The position numbers were made by a program, and so were the translations under genes. A model generated the notes under the pieces. The model ran no database searches, had not been told where the DNA came from, and saw only the letters and a program-made list of their open reading frames with translations. Of a DNA stretch of 64,000 nucleotides, positions 33,865 through 43,179 are shown piece by piece. Origin of the DNA: Lunatibacter sp035460985 (GTDB lineage Bacteria; Bacteroidota; Bacteroidia; Cytophagales; Cyclobacteriaceae); assembly GCA_035460985.1 (NCBI GenBank), contig DATHWC010000114.1, positions 1-64,000 on the forward strand, read 5' to 3'. How positions within the stretch are numbered: the first letter of the stretch is position 1; the number at the start of each line of letters is the position of its first letter.

Positions 33865-35901
33865 TTAATCATCTTCAGGAAGGGCGTCTTTTCCTATGAA
33901 TTCATATACTTTCCGAATAATCTCCTCTTTAATGTCTTTCGCAGAAAGATGGTGGCATGAATTCAACACATTTTTGAGTTGGTCGTATCCAAATTCTTTT
34001 GCTTCCTGATTTTTCGCCTCTATTATTCCGTCTGTATACATTACCAGTACATCGTTTGGGACATAGTTTAGCTTCCCTTCTTCCAGAAAGTTTCCATATT
34101 GTTGGTTTCTCACCATGCCTAATCCCATCCCGTTGATTTTCAAAAACTCACTTCTGTCCAAGGCAGAGTTAAAATATAAAGTGGGACAATGTCCAGCCCT
34201 TGCAAACCTGATATTTTTGGAGGCAGTATCCAGCAAGTAATAGGTGGTGGTGATGAAATGATTTTTTTCCAAGCAATGGCTTAGCGCATTATTTGCTTTT
34301 ATGAGAAAGGTTATTGGAGGTAGCCTAAACTGTACCAGACTGTGAAAGATACCTTTCATCTGTGACATATTGAAAGCTGCGGATGTCCCTTTGCCTGAAA
34401 CATCTCCGATAATCAGCGCAAAGTAATGGTCGTCAAACTGATACGTTTCGTAATAATCCCCGCCCACCTCATCCGCCGCGGCAGAAAACCCCTCAATTTC
34501 AAAGCAGGAATTATGGTGCAGCTCCGTAGGAAGGAGACTGCGCTGAACCCGCTGGGCGATCTCCAATTCTTCCTTATATCTTTCTGTTACAATAGCTTCA
34601 TTGAGTAGCCGATAGTTTTCAACGGAGATTGATGCCTGTCCGACAAACGTGGAAATAATGTTAATCATCTCCTTGTTGAACCCATCTTTCACTTCCTTTA
34701 CCAGAAAAATATTTCCCAGTAGCTTTTTGTTTACCCGGATGGGAAAAACTAATGCGGATTTATAAAGCTCATGAGGGATTTTTCCGAAGATGTATTCTAT
34801 CTTCTCATTATTATCATTGCTCAGATGATCGGAAAATGGTTTTGTTTGTCCCATAATTTGCCGAACCTCCAGACGCTCTTCGTCTGAAATAAACCTCTGA
34901 TGGACAATTTCCTTTGTATCGGAATCCCTTGGCATGATCTCTAACCACGCGGCATCCACATAGGCGGCACTCATGCAACTGTCCATCAGAATATCCAGCA
35001 CCTGCTCTTCGTTTTCTCCTGGCTGTATGGATTGACTCAAACGCTGAAAGTTAATTGCCTCGATAAGTTTCTGTTCAAAAACCGAAGAAGTCGGCAAATT
35101 AAACAAAGTGACTAAAAAACTGAATAGCGAATATATTATGACAAAGGCGAATATTCCAAGAAGGAACAGATTTTGCGAAAGATTTATGAAATATGGGTTT
35201 TTAAGGCTGTAATCCAATGTTTGGTACAGCAGATAACTCGCACAAATGAGGATAGCCAACAAAAACAAGATAGATTTCCATTTTTCTTTGAAGGTTAGGT
35301 AGGGAATCCATTTTAGATTGGCAGAAAGGATAATGCTATAAATAATCAGAAAGGTCATTCCAAAAAAGAACCCGTAATCCAAATCGTTTTTATTGATCAA
35401 TACAAAAAACATACTGACCAGAAGAATGATTTCAAAAGCCTGCCATTGTTGTACCACTGCCTTACTCCGCTGGTAGAGAATGAGGTGCTTCCACAATAAA
35501 GCTGTCGAAACCAAAAACAAACTCGTAAGCGCGAAGTTGACGTGATAAAAGAAATTCCTAAGCAATGGATCCGAATACAGGGCAGTGTCCTCCATTAGGT
35601 TGTATAAAAAAACAATCAATAGGGCAACCCCAGTGGCAAAAAGTCCGGTGGAAGCCGCCCTCCAAATTAGGTGGAGAAAGTTATCATTTTGATGGCGGGA
35701 GATAGACTGGGTGAAAAAAAGGTACAGCAAAATGAAAAAGAGAATCTCAAGAATCCAAGTCAGTTCTGAATCCATCCCTACCTCAATATCATTGACATTA
35801 CCAAATACTCGGGTAAGGTCAACCAATAATAACCCAATCCAAGTAAGTATTGCAAGAAAAACCGTAATCTTGCTAAGTTGTATGTTAGGTAGTCTAAACA
35901 T
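33865..35901 (-). CDS. Membrane SpoIIE/RsbU-type PP2C phosphatase with GAF-like domain
   Basis: The 678-residue protein has about eight hydrophobic segments in residues 1-265 and a GAF-like sensor region at about 285-440. A PP2C domain of the SpoIIE type (about 470-665) shows metal-binding VGGDYYE, LIIGDVSGKGTSAAF, ARAGHCP and MYTDGIIEAKN. It should dephosphorylate the STAS protein of the next gene in response to a signal sensed by the membrane or GAF part. It starts the leftward gene set; a divergent DUF4197 lipoprotein gene begins 86 bases away on the other strand. Confidence 0.92.
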   Translation of the reverse strand: MFRLPNIQLSKITVFLAILTWIGLLLVDLTRVFGNVNDIEVGMDSELTWILEILFFILLYLFFTQSISRHQNDNFLHLIWRAASTGLFATGVALLIVFLYNLMEDTALYSDPLLRNFFYHVNFALTSLFLVSTALLWKHLILYQRSKAVVQQWQAFEIILLVSMFFVLINKNDLDYGFFFGMTFLIIYSIILSANLKWIPYLTFKEKWKSILFLLAILICASYLLYQTLDYSLKNPYFINLSQNLFLLGIFAFVIIYSLFSFLVTLFNLPTSSVFEQKLIEAINFQRLSQSIQPGENEEQVLDILMDSCMSAAYVDAAWLEIMPRDSDTKEIVHQRFISDEERLEVRQIMGQTKPFSDHLSNDNNEKIEYIFGKIPHELYKSALVFPIRVNKKLLGNIFLVKEVKDGFNKEMINIISTFVGQASISVENYRLLNEAIVTERYKEELEIAQRVQRSLLPTELHHNSCFEIEGFSAAADEVGGDYYETYQFDDHYFALIIGDVSGKGTSAAFNMSQMKGIFHSLVQFRLPPITFLIKANNALSHCLEKNHFITTTYYLLDTASKNIRFARAGHCPTLYFNSALDRSEFLKINGMGLGMVRNQQYGNFLEEGKLNYVPNDVLVMYTDGIIEAKNQEAKEFGYDQLKNVLNSCHHLSAKDIKEEIIRKVYEFIGKDALPEDD

Positions 35902-35987
35902 AAATAAAAGGAACGCAATAATACATATTACCTGTCAGAAAGCATGAACTCATTTTATAAAACCTTGTTATATACCTAAACTGAACC

Positions 35988-36701
35988 ATGAACCGAATCA
36001 ACTATTTATTCTTTTTTGCAATAGTGCTATGGACATGTGGTTGTACAAGTGCCGATGTCAACCGTTTTATACAAGGGGCTTCCCAAGCTACTCTCACAAA
36101 CGAAGACGTAGGTAATGGCCTCCGTGACGCACTTGTAAAGGGAATTTCTGTCGGAGCAGATCAGGCGGCTAAGGAAAACGGATTTTTTGGCAATGATTTA
36201 ATTCGAATCGCGCTACCAGAAGACCTCCGTAGATTAGAATCCACCATGCGGCAATTTGGATTGGGGGCAGAAATGGACCGTGTCCTCCTCACAATCAACA
36301 GGGGAGCCGAAAGTGCCGCCAAGGAAGCCAAGCCGATCTTTATAAACGCTATTCGTCAACTTACTATTCAGGACGCTTTTGCTGTACTAAGAGGTGATCA
36401 GGATGCCGCTACCCAGTTTTTGAGAAGAACCACAACTGAGCAATTGACCGCACTTTTTGCGCCAAATGTACAGGAGTCGCTCAACGAAGTCGGTGCTACC
36501 AGGCATTATACTGATTTGGTGAATGCCTACAATGCCATTCCCACAACTCGAAAAATAAATCCGGATCTCAATGCCTATGTCACTGAAATGGCCATTGATG
36601 GGTTGTTTAAATTGATCGCCGAAGAAGAACTCAAAATCAGGGAGAATCCAGCCGAACGGACAACTGCCATTATGCGCAGGGTATTTGGGTCAGTGCAATA
36701 G
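35988..36701 (+). CDS. DUF4197 family lipoprotein
   Basis: The 237-residue protein has a short signal with lipobox WTCGC and an almost wholly helical mature part. Typical segments of the family are visible: GLRDALVKGISVGADQAAKENGFFGNDLIRIALPEDL, NRGAESAAKEAKPIFINAIRQLTIQDAFAVLRG, and TTTEQLTALFAP. Function is unknown; members are predicted periplasmic or lipid-anchored. It is alone on its strand, divergent from the phosphatase. Confidence 0.85.
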   Translation: MNRINYLFFFAIVLWTCGCTSADVNRFIQGASQATLTNEDVGNGLRDALVKGISVGADQAAKENGFFGNDLIRIALPEDLRRLESTMRQFGLGAEMDRVLLTINRGAESAAKEAKPIFINAIRQLTIQDAFAVLRGDQDAATQFLRRTTTEQLTALFAPNVQESLNEVGATRHYTDLVNAYNAIPTTRKINPDLNAYVTEMAIDGLFKLIAEEELKIRENPAERTTAIMRRVFGSVQ

Positions 36702-36765
36702 TTGAATAACCTGCCCATTTGATTGACTAATTTGAAGTTCAGTCGAATGGGGAAGTGGAGTAAGG

Positions 36766-37080
36766 TTATAAAAAAACTACATCAGTTATCACTCCGTCCC
36801 CATATTTTGCGGAGATGAGGGACAATACCTTCGATTTGTTCATCATGAGTTCTTTCTTAATGGGGCCTGAAGTCAATTGAACGTAGAGCACTTTGTTTCT
36901 TACGCTTACGTTCCCCGTCCGTTTGGCCACGGTATTGCCCATAAGTTCCGACCAGCCATTCACCACTACTCTTTCGTCGAATTTATCCCGGATTTTATAG
37001 GCCTCGAGCAGTTCTCTAAACACATCCTTTAACGGAGAAGTGATGCTCTTTCTGGCTGCATCGTTGGCAAATTTTCGCAT
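36766..37080 (-). CDS. DUF721 (DciA-like) protein
   Basis: This compact 104-residue basic protein has the DUF721 core: VVVNGWSELMGNTVAKRTGNVSVRNKVLYVQLTSGPIKKELMM and a terminal VITDVVFL. DciA-type members load the replicative helicase DnaB in bacteria lacking DnaC. Whether this short version does so cannot be told from sequence. It shares its strand and direction with hemW, 68 bases upstream of it. Confidence 0.85.
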   Translation of the reverse strand: MRKFANDAARKSITSPLKDVFRELLEAYKIRDKFDERVVVNGWSELMGNTVAKRTGNVSVRNKVLYVQLTSGPIKKELMMNKSKVLSLISAKYGDGVITDVVFL

Positions 37081-37148
37081 AGCTCAAAGATACAGGATTA
37101 ATTCCAACCGTCAGAAAATGCTGCAAAATGATTTCTAAAAAAATGATT

Positions 37149-38273
37149 TTATAGGAACAACTTTGCGGCAACACTGTCTGCTAAGAGCTTGCCTTTTCGG
37201 CTCAATATTAGGTGACTGTTCTGAATACAAATCCAACCGGATTCGCTCAAAAAATCCAATTCTTCTGACTTAAGTTTAATTAAGTCCACCTGATAGTTGG
37301 TTTCTAAAAAATTCAAATCTGTGCCCCAACTCGTACGGAGAGACGTAAGTATGTACTCATTAATCCGATCCTCTGCACTGAGGTTATCTGTTTCAAAGAC
37401 TAACTTTCCTTCCCGAAGAGCCCTCACATAACCGGAATTGTTAGATACGTTATAGCCCCGGTTTTTCCCGTCAAAGGAATGTGCGCTTGGACCTACCCCC
37501 ATATAAGGGACACCGGTCCAATAATTGGTATTGTGCAAGGCGAAGGCATCCGGTTTGCCAAAATTAGAAATCTCGTACTGTATGTAACCGGCTGCTTCCG
37601 TGGCATCCTGCAGAATTTCAAATTCCTCAGCAACAAAATCGTCCGATGCGGGCTGGAACGATCCTTTTTTCACCCATGTTCCGAGGGCTGTTCGCGGCTC
37701 TATAGTCAGTGCATAGCTGCTGATGTGTCCCGGGTCCAGGTCTAATGCTGTGCGCAGATCTGCTTCCCACCCGCTATGGTCTAAGGAGGGAAAGCCATAC
37801 ATCAGGTCGATGGATAATTTGGCGAAACCGGCGTTTCTGGCCAATTCAATGCATTGAAGGGATTCCTCTGCATTATGGGCCCGGTTATAAAAAGTTAATA
37901 TCTCATTTCTAAAGCTTTGTATACCAATACTTAGTCTATCGATCCCGCAGGATAAAAATTGAGCAAGTTTTGCATCATTTAAATCATCCGGATTTGCTTC
38001 TAACGTGACCTCCCGCAGCTTGACCGGGTAATTTGCGTGGACGGTATCCATTAAATAAGAAAGCTGGGACTGCGACAAAAGAGAAGGCGTCCCCCCACCA
38101 AAATAGATTGTTTCAATGGTTTCTCCTTCGGGCAGGTAATTTTTTCGAAGGATCAGTTCTTTTCCCATGTGGTGAATCAATTCTTCCATCAGGTTGCTGC
38201 TTGTGCTAAAATGGAAATCACAATAGTGGCAGGCTTTTTTACAGAAAGGGATATGGAGATAGATTCCTGCCAT
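37149..38273 (-). CDS. hemW: HemW-like radical SAM protein (haem chaperone / coproporphyrinogen oxidase-like)
   Basis: The 374-residue protein has the radical SAM cluster motif CKKACHYC (C11, C15, C18) directly after YLHIPF, plus FGGGTPSLL and the HemN C-terminal region around residues 290-370. The short HemW form has a three-residue gap in the cluster and lacks the N-terminal extension of true HemN oxygen-independent oxidases. HemW is known to bind and insert haem in other bacteria. hemD lies 4 kb away on the other strand, but the genes are not in one unit. Confidence 0.9.
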   Translation of the reverse strand: MAGIYLHIPFCKKACHYCDFHFSTSSNLMEELIHHMGKELILRKNYLPEGETIETIYFGGGTPSLLSQSQLSYLMDTVHANYPVKLREVTLEANPDDLNDAKLAQFLSCGIDRLSIGIQSFRNEILTFYNRAHNAEESLQCIELARNAGFAKLSIDLMYGFPSLDHSGWEADLRTALDLDPGHISSYALTIEPRTALGTWVKKGSFQPASDDFVAEEFEILQDATEAAGYIQYEISNFGKPDAFALHNTNYWTGVPYMGVGPSAHSFDGKNRGYNVSNNSGYVRALREGKLVFETDNLSAEDRINEYILTSLRTSWGTDLNFLETNYQVDLIKLKSEELDFLSESGWICIQNSHLILSRKGKLLADSVAAKLFL

Positions 38274-38491
38274 GAATTCACAATTATTTATAGGGATTAA
38301 TAAGCTAATTCATAAGAAATTCCGTTCAAAGAAACGAAGACTTGCTCAATAGAGCCATATCTTGGCATCATTTTATCGGTAGGAATTAAAAAATTACTAA
38401 TTTCGAAGAATAATGATTACTGATACTCACCCTTTCATAAGGTGATCATCAATATTTGATTTTCGTTGAAAGTCTCAATTTAAACTATAAA

Positions 38492-38517
38492 CCCGATCCA
38501 TACAAATATACATCGGG
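38492..38517. repeat. Short inverted repeat upstream of the SMP-30 gene
   Basis: CCCGAT-N14-ATCGGG ends 18 bases before the ATG. The other 236 bases of this gap hold a TCACC...GGTGA hairpin near 38429-38447 and nothing else that I recognise. An operator or leader hairpin is possible. Confidence 0.35.
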
Positions 38518-38535
38518 ATAAAACAAACTCAAAAT

Positions 38536-39456
38536 ATGAATCAACTTTCCCAAAAATTCACTTGCGTCGTTCTGCTTTCCTTTCTTATATATGCTGTTCC
38601 GGGATTAGCCCAAATGGAAGTCAAAAGTAATTTGGTGTCCAAAAATGCCGAAGTAGTGAAGCTGGGGGGTGGATATAAATTCACCGAAGGCCCTGCCGTG
38701 GATAGGCCGGGCAACGTTTACTTTACTGACCAGCCAAATAATAAGATCATAAAATGGACCTTTACTACGGGTGAGTTATCTACTTTCGAAGAGGAGGCTG
38801 GTAGATCGAACGGTCTCTATTTTAACTTAAAAGGTGACCTACTTGCCTGCGCGGATATGAACAATGAGCTCTGGTCTATTGACAGGGATGGCAATAAAAA
38901 AGTGCTGGTTGAAAGCTTTAAAGGGAAAAAGCTCAACGGTCCCAACGATCTTTGGATCAATCCCCGTGGTGGTATTTATTTTACTGACCCCCTCTACAAA
39001 AGGGATTATTGGGAAAGAGATCCGGAGATGCAACAAGACGGTGAACATCTCTATTATGTGAGTGACGATGGGCTACAGTTGTTTCGGGTAGATGAGTCGC
39101 TGGTGAAACCGAATGGCCTGGTAGGTACTCCTGATGGTAAAAAACTATATGTTGCTGATATTGGTGCGAAGAAGACCTATGTTTACGATATTGAGGAAGA
39201 CGGTTACCTGACCAACAAGCAACTTTTTGTAGAAATGGGTTCTGACGGAATGACCATCGATAACCGGGGGAATGTATATCTGACCGGAGATGGGGTGACC
39301 ATTTTCAATGCTAAAGGTGTACAGATAGGCCATATTCCGGTAGATGCACCTTGGACAGCCAATGTGTGTTTTGGAGCTGGGGATAGAAAGACGCTGTTTA
39401 TCACCGCTTCTGACGCCGTGTATACCCTGCAAATGAAAGTGAGAGGAGTTTGGTAA
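38536..39456 (+). CDS. SMP-30/gluconolactonase/LRE family protein
   Basis: The 306-residue protein has a signal peptide (cleavage near 26, after GLAQ) and a six-bladed propeller signature: FTEGPAVDRPGNVYFTDQPNNKI, the GRSNGL turn, NGPNDLWINPRGGIYFTDP with metal-binding N and D, and DGMTIDNRGNVYLTGDG. SMP-30-like enzymes hydrolyse lactones such as gluconolactone using a divalent metal. The secreted form here points to periplasmic sugar-acid or lactone handling. It overlaps the following Omp85-type gene by seven bases, though no functional link is known. Confidence 0.88.
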   Translation: MNQLSQKFTCVVLLSFLIYAVPGLAQMEVKSNLVSKNAEVVKLGGGYKFTEGPAVDRPGNVYFTDQPNNKIIKWTFTTGELSTFEEEAGRSNGLYFNLKGDLLACADMNNELWSIDRDGNKKVLVESFKGKKLNGPNDLWINPRGGIYFTDPLYKRDYWERDPEMQQDGEHLYYVSDDGLQLFRVDESLVKPNGLVGTPDGKKLYVADIGAKKTYVYDIEEDGYLTNKQLFVEMGSDGMTIDNRGNVYLTGDGVTIFNAKGVQIGHIPVDAPWTANVCFGAGDRKTLFITASDAVYTLQMKVRGVW

Positions 39457-41183
39457 AAAGGGTTGCGTCCACCTTGCTTTTTATCTCGGGTTTCTTTTTA
39501 GCTGATTTAGCTTTTGGAAATTCCGAGTTTAAACTTACCTATACAATAACTGGGGAAACCGAAAGTCGGGGAGAAGAGGTGTTTGCCGATTCACTTTCCA
39601 GACACCAATTTGTGCGTGAATTGCTACTTATCCTTCAAAGCGAAGGATACCTATTCGCTCGGGTGGCAGAATCACATATTACTGAACAGGGAGACCAAAA
39701 AGTGGAGATTCAAACCGGAAAAAGGTTTGAATGGCTTTCTTTGAAGAAAGGGAATCTGGATGATTGGTTGATTCTCAAAACGGGAATTGACCCCCAAAAA
39801 TTTCAACGAACACCGGTTGACTTTACAGCGGTGAAGCGGATTTTTGATGCGTTACTGAAGGTGTCGGAAGATCAAGGTTACCCCTTTGCTTCCATCCATT
39901 TGGACAGTATCCGGCAAACTGGACAACAAATTGGGGCATCTATTGCCTATGAAGCCGGGCCAAGAATTACATTTGACACCCTAAAGGTGACGGGCAATTC
40001 ACTGACACGCCCGATCTTTTTAGCCCGGCTAACGAATCTCCTACCTGGAGAGCCATTTTCTCAAGCTAAGTTGGATCGGTCCTTCGGTTTATTAAAAAAT
40101 ATCCCCTATCTCCAGCTGGTGGGAGAGCCCACGCTTAGTTTTCAAAATGAAGAAGCAACGGTCTATTTCCCGATCAATGACAGAAAAATAAACAGTTTGG
40201 ACGGGATCATTGGCATCCTGCCCAATGAGGTGGAAGGAAATAAATTGTTGGTAACTGGCCAGTTTGATATTGCATTATATAATGTATCCGGAAAAGGAAG
40301 AAACTACCTAGCTTCCTGGCAGCGCTTAAGCCAGTATTCTCAAAACCTGCGTCTGACTGCAGTAGAGCCCATGGTGTTGGGTTCCGGTCTGGATGTAAAG
40401 GCCTCCTTTTTTCTCCTAAAGGAAGACACTACGTTTTTGAACAGGGACTTTAAGCTGGACGTCGGATACCGGGTGAGTCCTTCGGCCTATCTGAGTTTTT
40501 TCACTAGGCGGCAGACAGGTGATTTGCTTTCAACTTCCCGGCTGACAGAGGTCGAAGTTCTGCCAGATGTTGCGGATTTTAGGTTCACCAATTACGGGAT
40601 GGGCTTGGAATTCAACACAGTGGATGATGTGTTTTTCCCCAAACGTGGCATCCTTTCATCATTTACTTTTGGATTGGGAAACAAACGCATTATTCAAAAT
40701 ACCGGCTTGGATCCCCGGTTGTATGACAGCATAGACAGGGAGACTTTTCAATATTATATTCAAGGGGGCATCACCTATCATCACTTATGGAGGCCTCAGT
40801 TGGGGACCGTCGTCAATCTCCAAGCAGGACAGACAGTCAATGATAATTTGCTGCTCAACGATCTTTTTCGCCTTGGAGGACTAAAGTCTATCCGTGGGTT
40901 TAATGAAAACTACTTCTTCGCTAGTCAATATGCCTATCTTACTGTTGAGCCGAGATTTTACTTTGATACTTCGTCCTATTTTTTGATTTTTGTGGACGCT
41001 GCCGGAATTAACAACCAAGTAACCGAAGTGGGACGGGATCTCCCTTTTTCGTTTGGGGGAGGGTTTAGCATGCAGACCAAAGGGGGGATATTCAATTTTG
41101 TCTATGCATTAGGCAGGTCGGAAACCCAACCCTTGGGGTTCAATTATTCACGAATACACTTTGGCTATACCGGAAGATTTTAA
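39450..41183 (+). CDS. Omp85/TamA-like outer-membrane protein (second BamA-type protein)
   Basis: The 577-residue protein starts at a TTG (39450), the only start that keeps the signal peptide (MVKRVASTLLFISGFFLADLAFG). POTRA-like segments span about residues 25-240 (FDTLKVTGNSLTRPIFLARLTNLLPGEPFSQAKLDRSF is a clear repeat). The C-terminal D15 barrel (about 250-577) has FFPKRGILSSFTF, LGGLKSIRGFNENYFFASQYAYLTVEPRFYF and a closing YSRIHFGYTGRF strand. It is shorter than BamA (8994-11711) and could export or insert a specific client. It abuts DUF4271 with no gap. Confidence 0.85.
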   Translation: MVKRVASTLLFISGFFLADLAFGNSEFKLTYTITGETESRGEEVFADSLSRHQFVRELLLILQSEGYLFARVAESHITEQGDQKVEIQTGKRFEWLSLKKGNLDDWLILKTGIDPQKFQRTPVDFTAVKRIFDALLKVSEDQGYPFASIHLDSIRQTGQQIGASIAYEAGPRITFDTLKVTGNSLTRPIFLARLTNLLPGEPFSQAKLDRSFGLLKNIPYLQLVGEPTLSFQNEEATVYFPINDRKINSLDGIIGILPNEVEGNKLLVTGQFDIALYNVSGKGRNYLASWQRLSQYSQNLRLTAVEPMVLGSGLDVKASFFLLKEDTTFLNRDFKLDVGYRVSPSAYLSFFTRRQTGDLLSTSRLTEVEVLPDVADFRFTNYGMGLEFNTVDDVFFPKRGILSSFTFGLGNKRIIQNTGLDPRLYDSIDRETFQYYIQGGITYHHLWRPQLGTVVNLQAGQTVNDNLLLNDLFRLGGLKSIRGFNENYFFASQYAYLTVEPRFYFDTSSYFLIFVDAAGINNQVTEVGRDLPFSFGGGFSMQTKGGIFNFVYALGRSETQPLGFNYSRIHFGYTGRF

Positions 41184-42302
41184 ATGAAAAGCAATCGGAT
41201 ACTTTTAATTGTCGCCCTGATTTTTTGCTGTAGCTCCTTTCAAATCGGGCGTGCCCAAGTGTTGGAAAATTTCAACCCGGAACTGAAGGTAACCACAAGG
41301 GGCAGGGTTTTAAAGACAACCGAAAAGTTGACCGTTTCCATACCGCTAAACAGCTTTCCCTTATCCCATCTTCAAGTCAAAGTTCCAAAGGACGCGGCAG
41401 TTTTTTTGGCTGGGGTATTATGGGATTTGTCTGTATCCGACACGATTTATCAGCTTCCAATGGCAGAAATTCAGCGTTTGGCACCAGCACAGGAGGAACA
41501 TGTTGAGCTGGTAATATTTAAGCCGGGAATTGAACTTGGCCAGGTGTCGGTACAAAAGATAAGTTTTCAAAATGGGGATTTGGTTGGAGCACCTGTTTTT
41601 GAAATCAAGGAGGAGTTTTTAAAACGGACTAAGGATGATTTTAGAGAATTCTTTTTTTTAAGTGTATTAATTATTTTGTTGCTGGTAGCCATATTCCGGA
41701 TCGTTCATCCTACTGTGTTCAGTATTTTTTTAAACCCCAGGTATTTGGTTACAGCCGAAGAGCTTACCGATACGACTATCACCTCACGTTTTTTCTCGAG
41801 TGCACTGTTGTTTTATTTGTTGGTGGTGAACCTAGTGCTTATGCTTATCGCCATCAGTGGCCTCTATTTTCTTGACGTTGATCTTGGGGCTTATACACTT
41901 GCAAGTGATTTCAATGGTTTGTTTTTTTTCTGGCTGTTGGGTACCGTAATTGGCACATTCGTGCTATTTGTCAAATATGTGTGGCTTAAAGTTCTGTCCA
42001 CTATTTTTTCGATTCTGAAATTCGAAATACCCCATTTTCTTTACATGCTAAGGGCTATTTCGTTGGGATTACTCGCCGTTCTTGTGGTGCTGGTTTTCAG
42101 CATTGCAAACGCCTCTGCTGATGTGGTGGAACTAACGTCTCTTTTGATTAAGGGATATTTCATATATTACTTGGCGGCCACAGGCATGCTCTGGATATTA
42201 ATGACTAATAAACTAACATTAAAAAATTACCATTTATTTTCTTACATTTGCACCGCAGAATTGATTCCCTTTTTGGTGATTACTAAATTGCTCATGGGGT
42301 AA
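41184..42302 (+). CDS. DUF4271 family membrane protein
   Basis: The 372-residue protein has a signal-like N-terminus (about 5-25), a polar domain (about 26-155), then about six hydrophobic segments between 157 and 365. It ends in LTLKNYHLFSYICTAELIPFLVITKLLMG, a typical family tail. DUF4271 is confined to Bacteroidota, commonly beside hemD as here. Its function is not established. It begins directly after the Omp85 stop and ends 26 bases before hemD. Confidence 0.85.
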   Translation: MKSNRILLIVALIFCCSSFQIGRAQVLENFNPELKVTTRGRVLKTTEKLTVSIPLNSFPLSHLQVKVPKDAAVFLAGVLWDLSVSDTIYQLPMAEIQRLAPAQEEHVELVIFKPGIELGQVSVQKISFQNGDLVGAPVFEIKEEFLKRTKDDFREFFFLSVLIILLLVAIFRIVHPTVFSIFLNPRYLVTAEELTDTTITSRFFSSALLFYLLVVNLVLMLIAISGLYFLDVDLGAYTLASDFNGLFFFWLLGTVIGTFVLFVKYVWLKVLSTIFSILKFEIPHFLYMLRAISLGLLAVLVVLVFSIANASADVVELTSLLIKGYFIYYLAATGMLWILMTNKLTLKNYHLFSYICTAELIPFLVITKLLMG

Positions 42303-42328
42303 ACTTACTAATTAAGGAAAAAATTAAG

Positions 42329-43102
42329 ATGACTCATTCAACAAAAGACAGACTTAACCGGGTTAGAAGTATACTGGTGTCTCAGCCAAAACCTACCGAT
42401 GAAAGGTCACCTTATTTTCAGTTAGCCGAAAAATACAAGATAAAAATAGATTTTCGGCCATTCATTCAGGTAGAGCCCGTTCCAGTGAAGGAATTTAGGA
42501 AGCAAAAAATTGATATTTTAAAGCACACGGCCATTATTTTTACCAGTCGAAATGCGATAGACCATTTTTTCAATATATGCCAAGAGCTGAAAATTGAAAT
42601 GCCCGCAGACATGAAGTATTTCTGCATCTCGGATCAAACGGCGCATTATTTGCAAAAATATATCGTTATCCGCAAGCGAAAATTGTTTGTGGGTACACGC
42701 ACTGCGGCGGATTTGTTTGATTATTTCAAAAAGCATAAGTCAGAAAAATATTTGTTTCCCTGCTCGGATATCCGAAAGGAAGACATCCCGGATTATCTTG
42801 CAAAAAACAACATCAATTACACGGAGGCGATTATTTACCATACGGTACCGGCGAATCTTTCCGACCTCAAAGATATTAAATATGACATTTTGGCTTTTTT
42901 TAGTCCCTCAGGGATCAAGTCATTATATCAGAACTTTCCTGATTTTGAGCAAAATAACACACGCATAGCTGCGTTTGGACCGACTACAGCCCAGGCTGTC
43001 AAAGATCAACATTTGATTTTGGATATAGAAGCGCCGCTTCCAAACGCACCAAGTATGACAGGCGCTTTGGAACTTTATATAAAAAAAGCAAACAAATTGT
43101 AA
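42329..43102 (+). CDS. hemD: Uroporphyrinogen-III synthase
   Basis: HemD closes and rearranges hydroxymethylbilane to uroporphyrinogen III, the last shared precursor of haem, sirohaem and cobalamin. The 257-residue protein is of usual size; the family is poorly conserved. Recognisable are ILVSQPKPTDERSPYFQLAEKY, HTAIIFTSRNAIDHFF, FCISDQTAHYLQKY, FLFPCSDIRKEDIPDYL-like text, YHTVPANL, LAFFSPSGIKSL and AAFGPTTAQAVKD. These match the two Rossmann-like lobes. It sits between DUF4271 and the T9SS gene porP, a Bacteroidota-specific arrangement. Confidence 0.85.
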   Translation: MTHSTKDRLNRVRSILVSQPKPTDERSPYFQLAEKYKIKIDFRPFIQVEPVPVKEFRKQKIDILKHTAIIFTSRNAIDHFFNICQELKIEMPADMKYFCISDQTAHYLQKYIVIRKRKLFVGTRTAADLFDYFKKHKSEKYLFPCSDIRKEDIPDYLAKNNINYTEAIIYHTVPANLSDLKDIKYDILAFFSPSGIKSLYQNFPDFEQNNTRIAAFGPTTAQAVKDQHLILDIEAPLPNAPSMTGALELYIKKANKL

Positions 43103-43179
43103 ATACTTTTAATCTTTTTTAAGGTAATTTCAGTTAAAATGTGTAGAATAGGTTTTCAAAGTCAAAATGTCATTTACAC

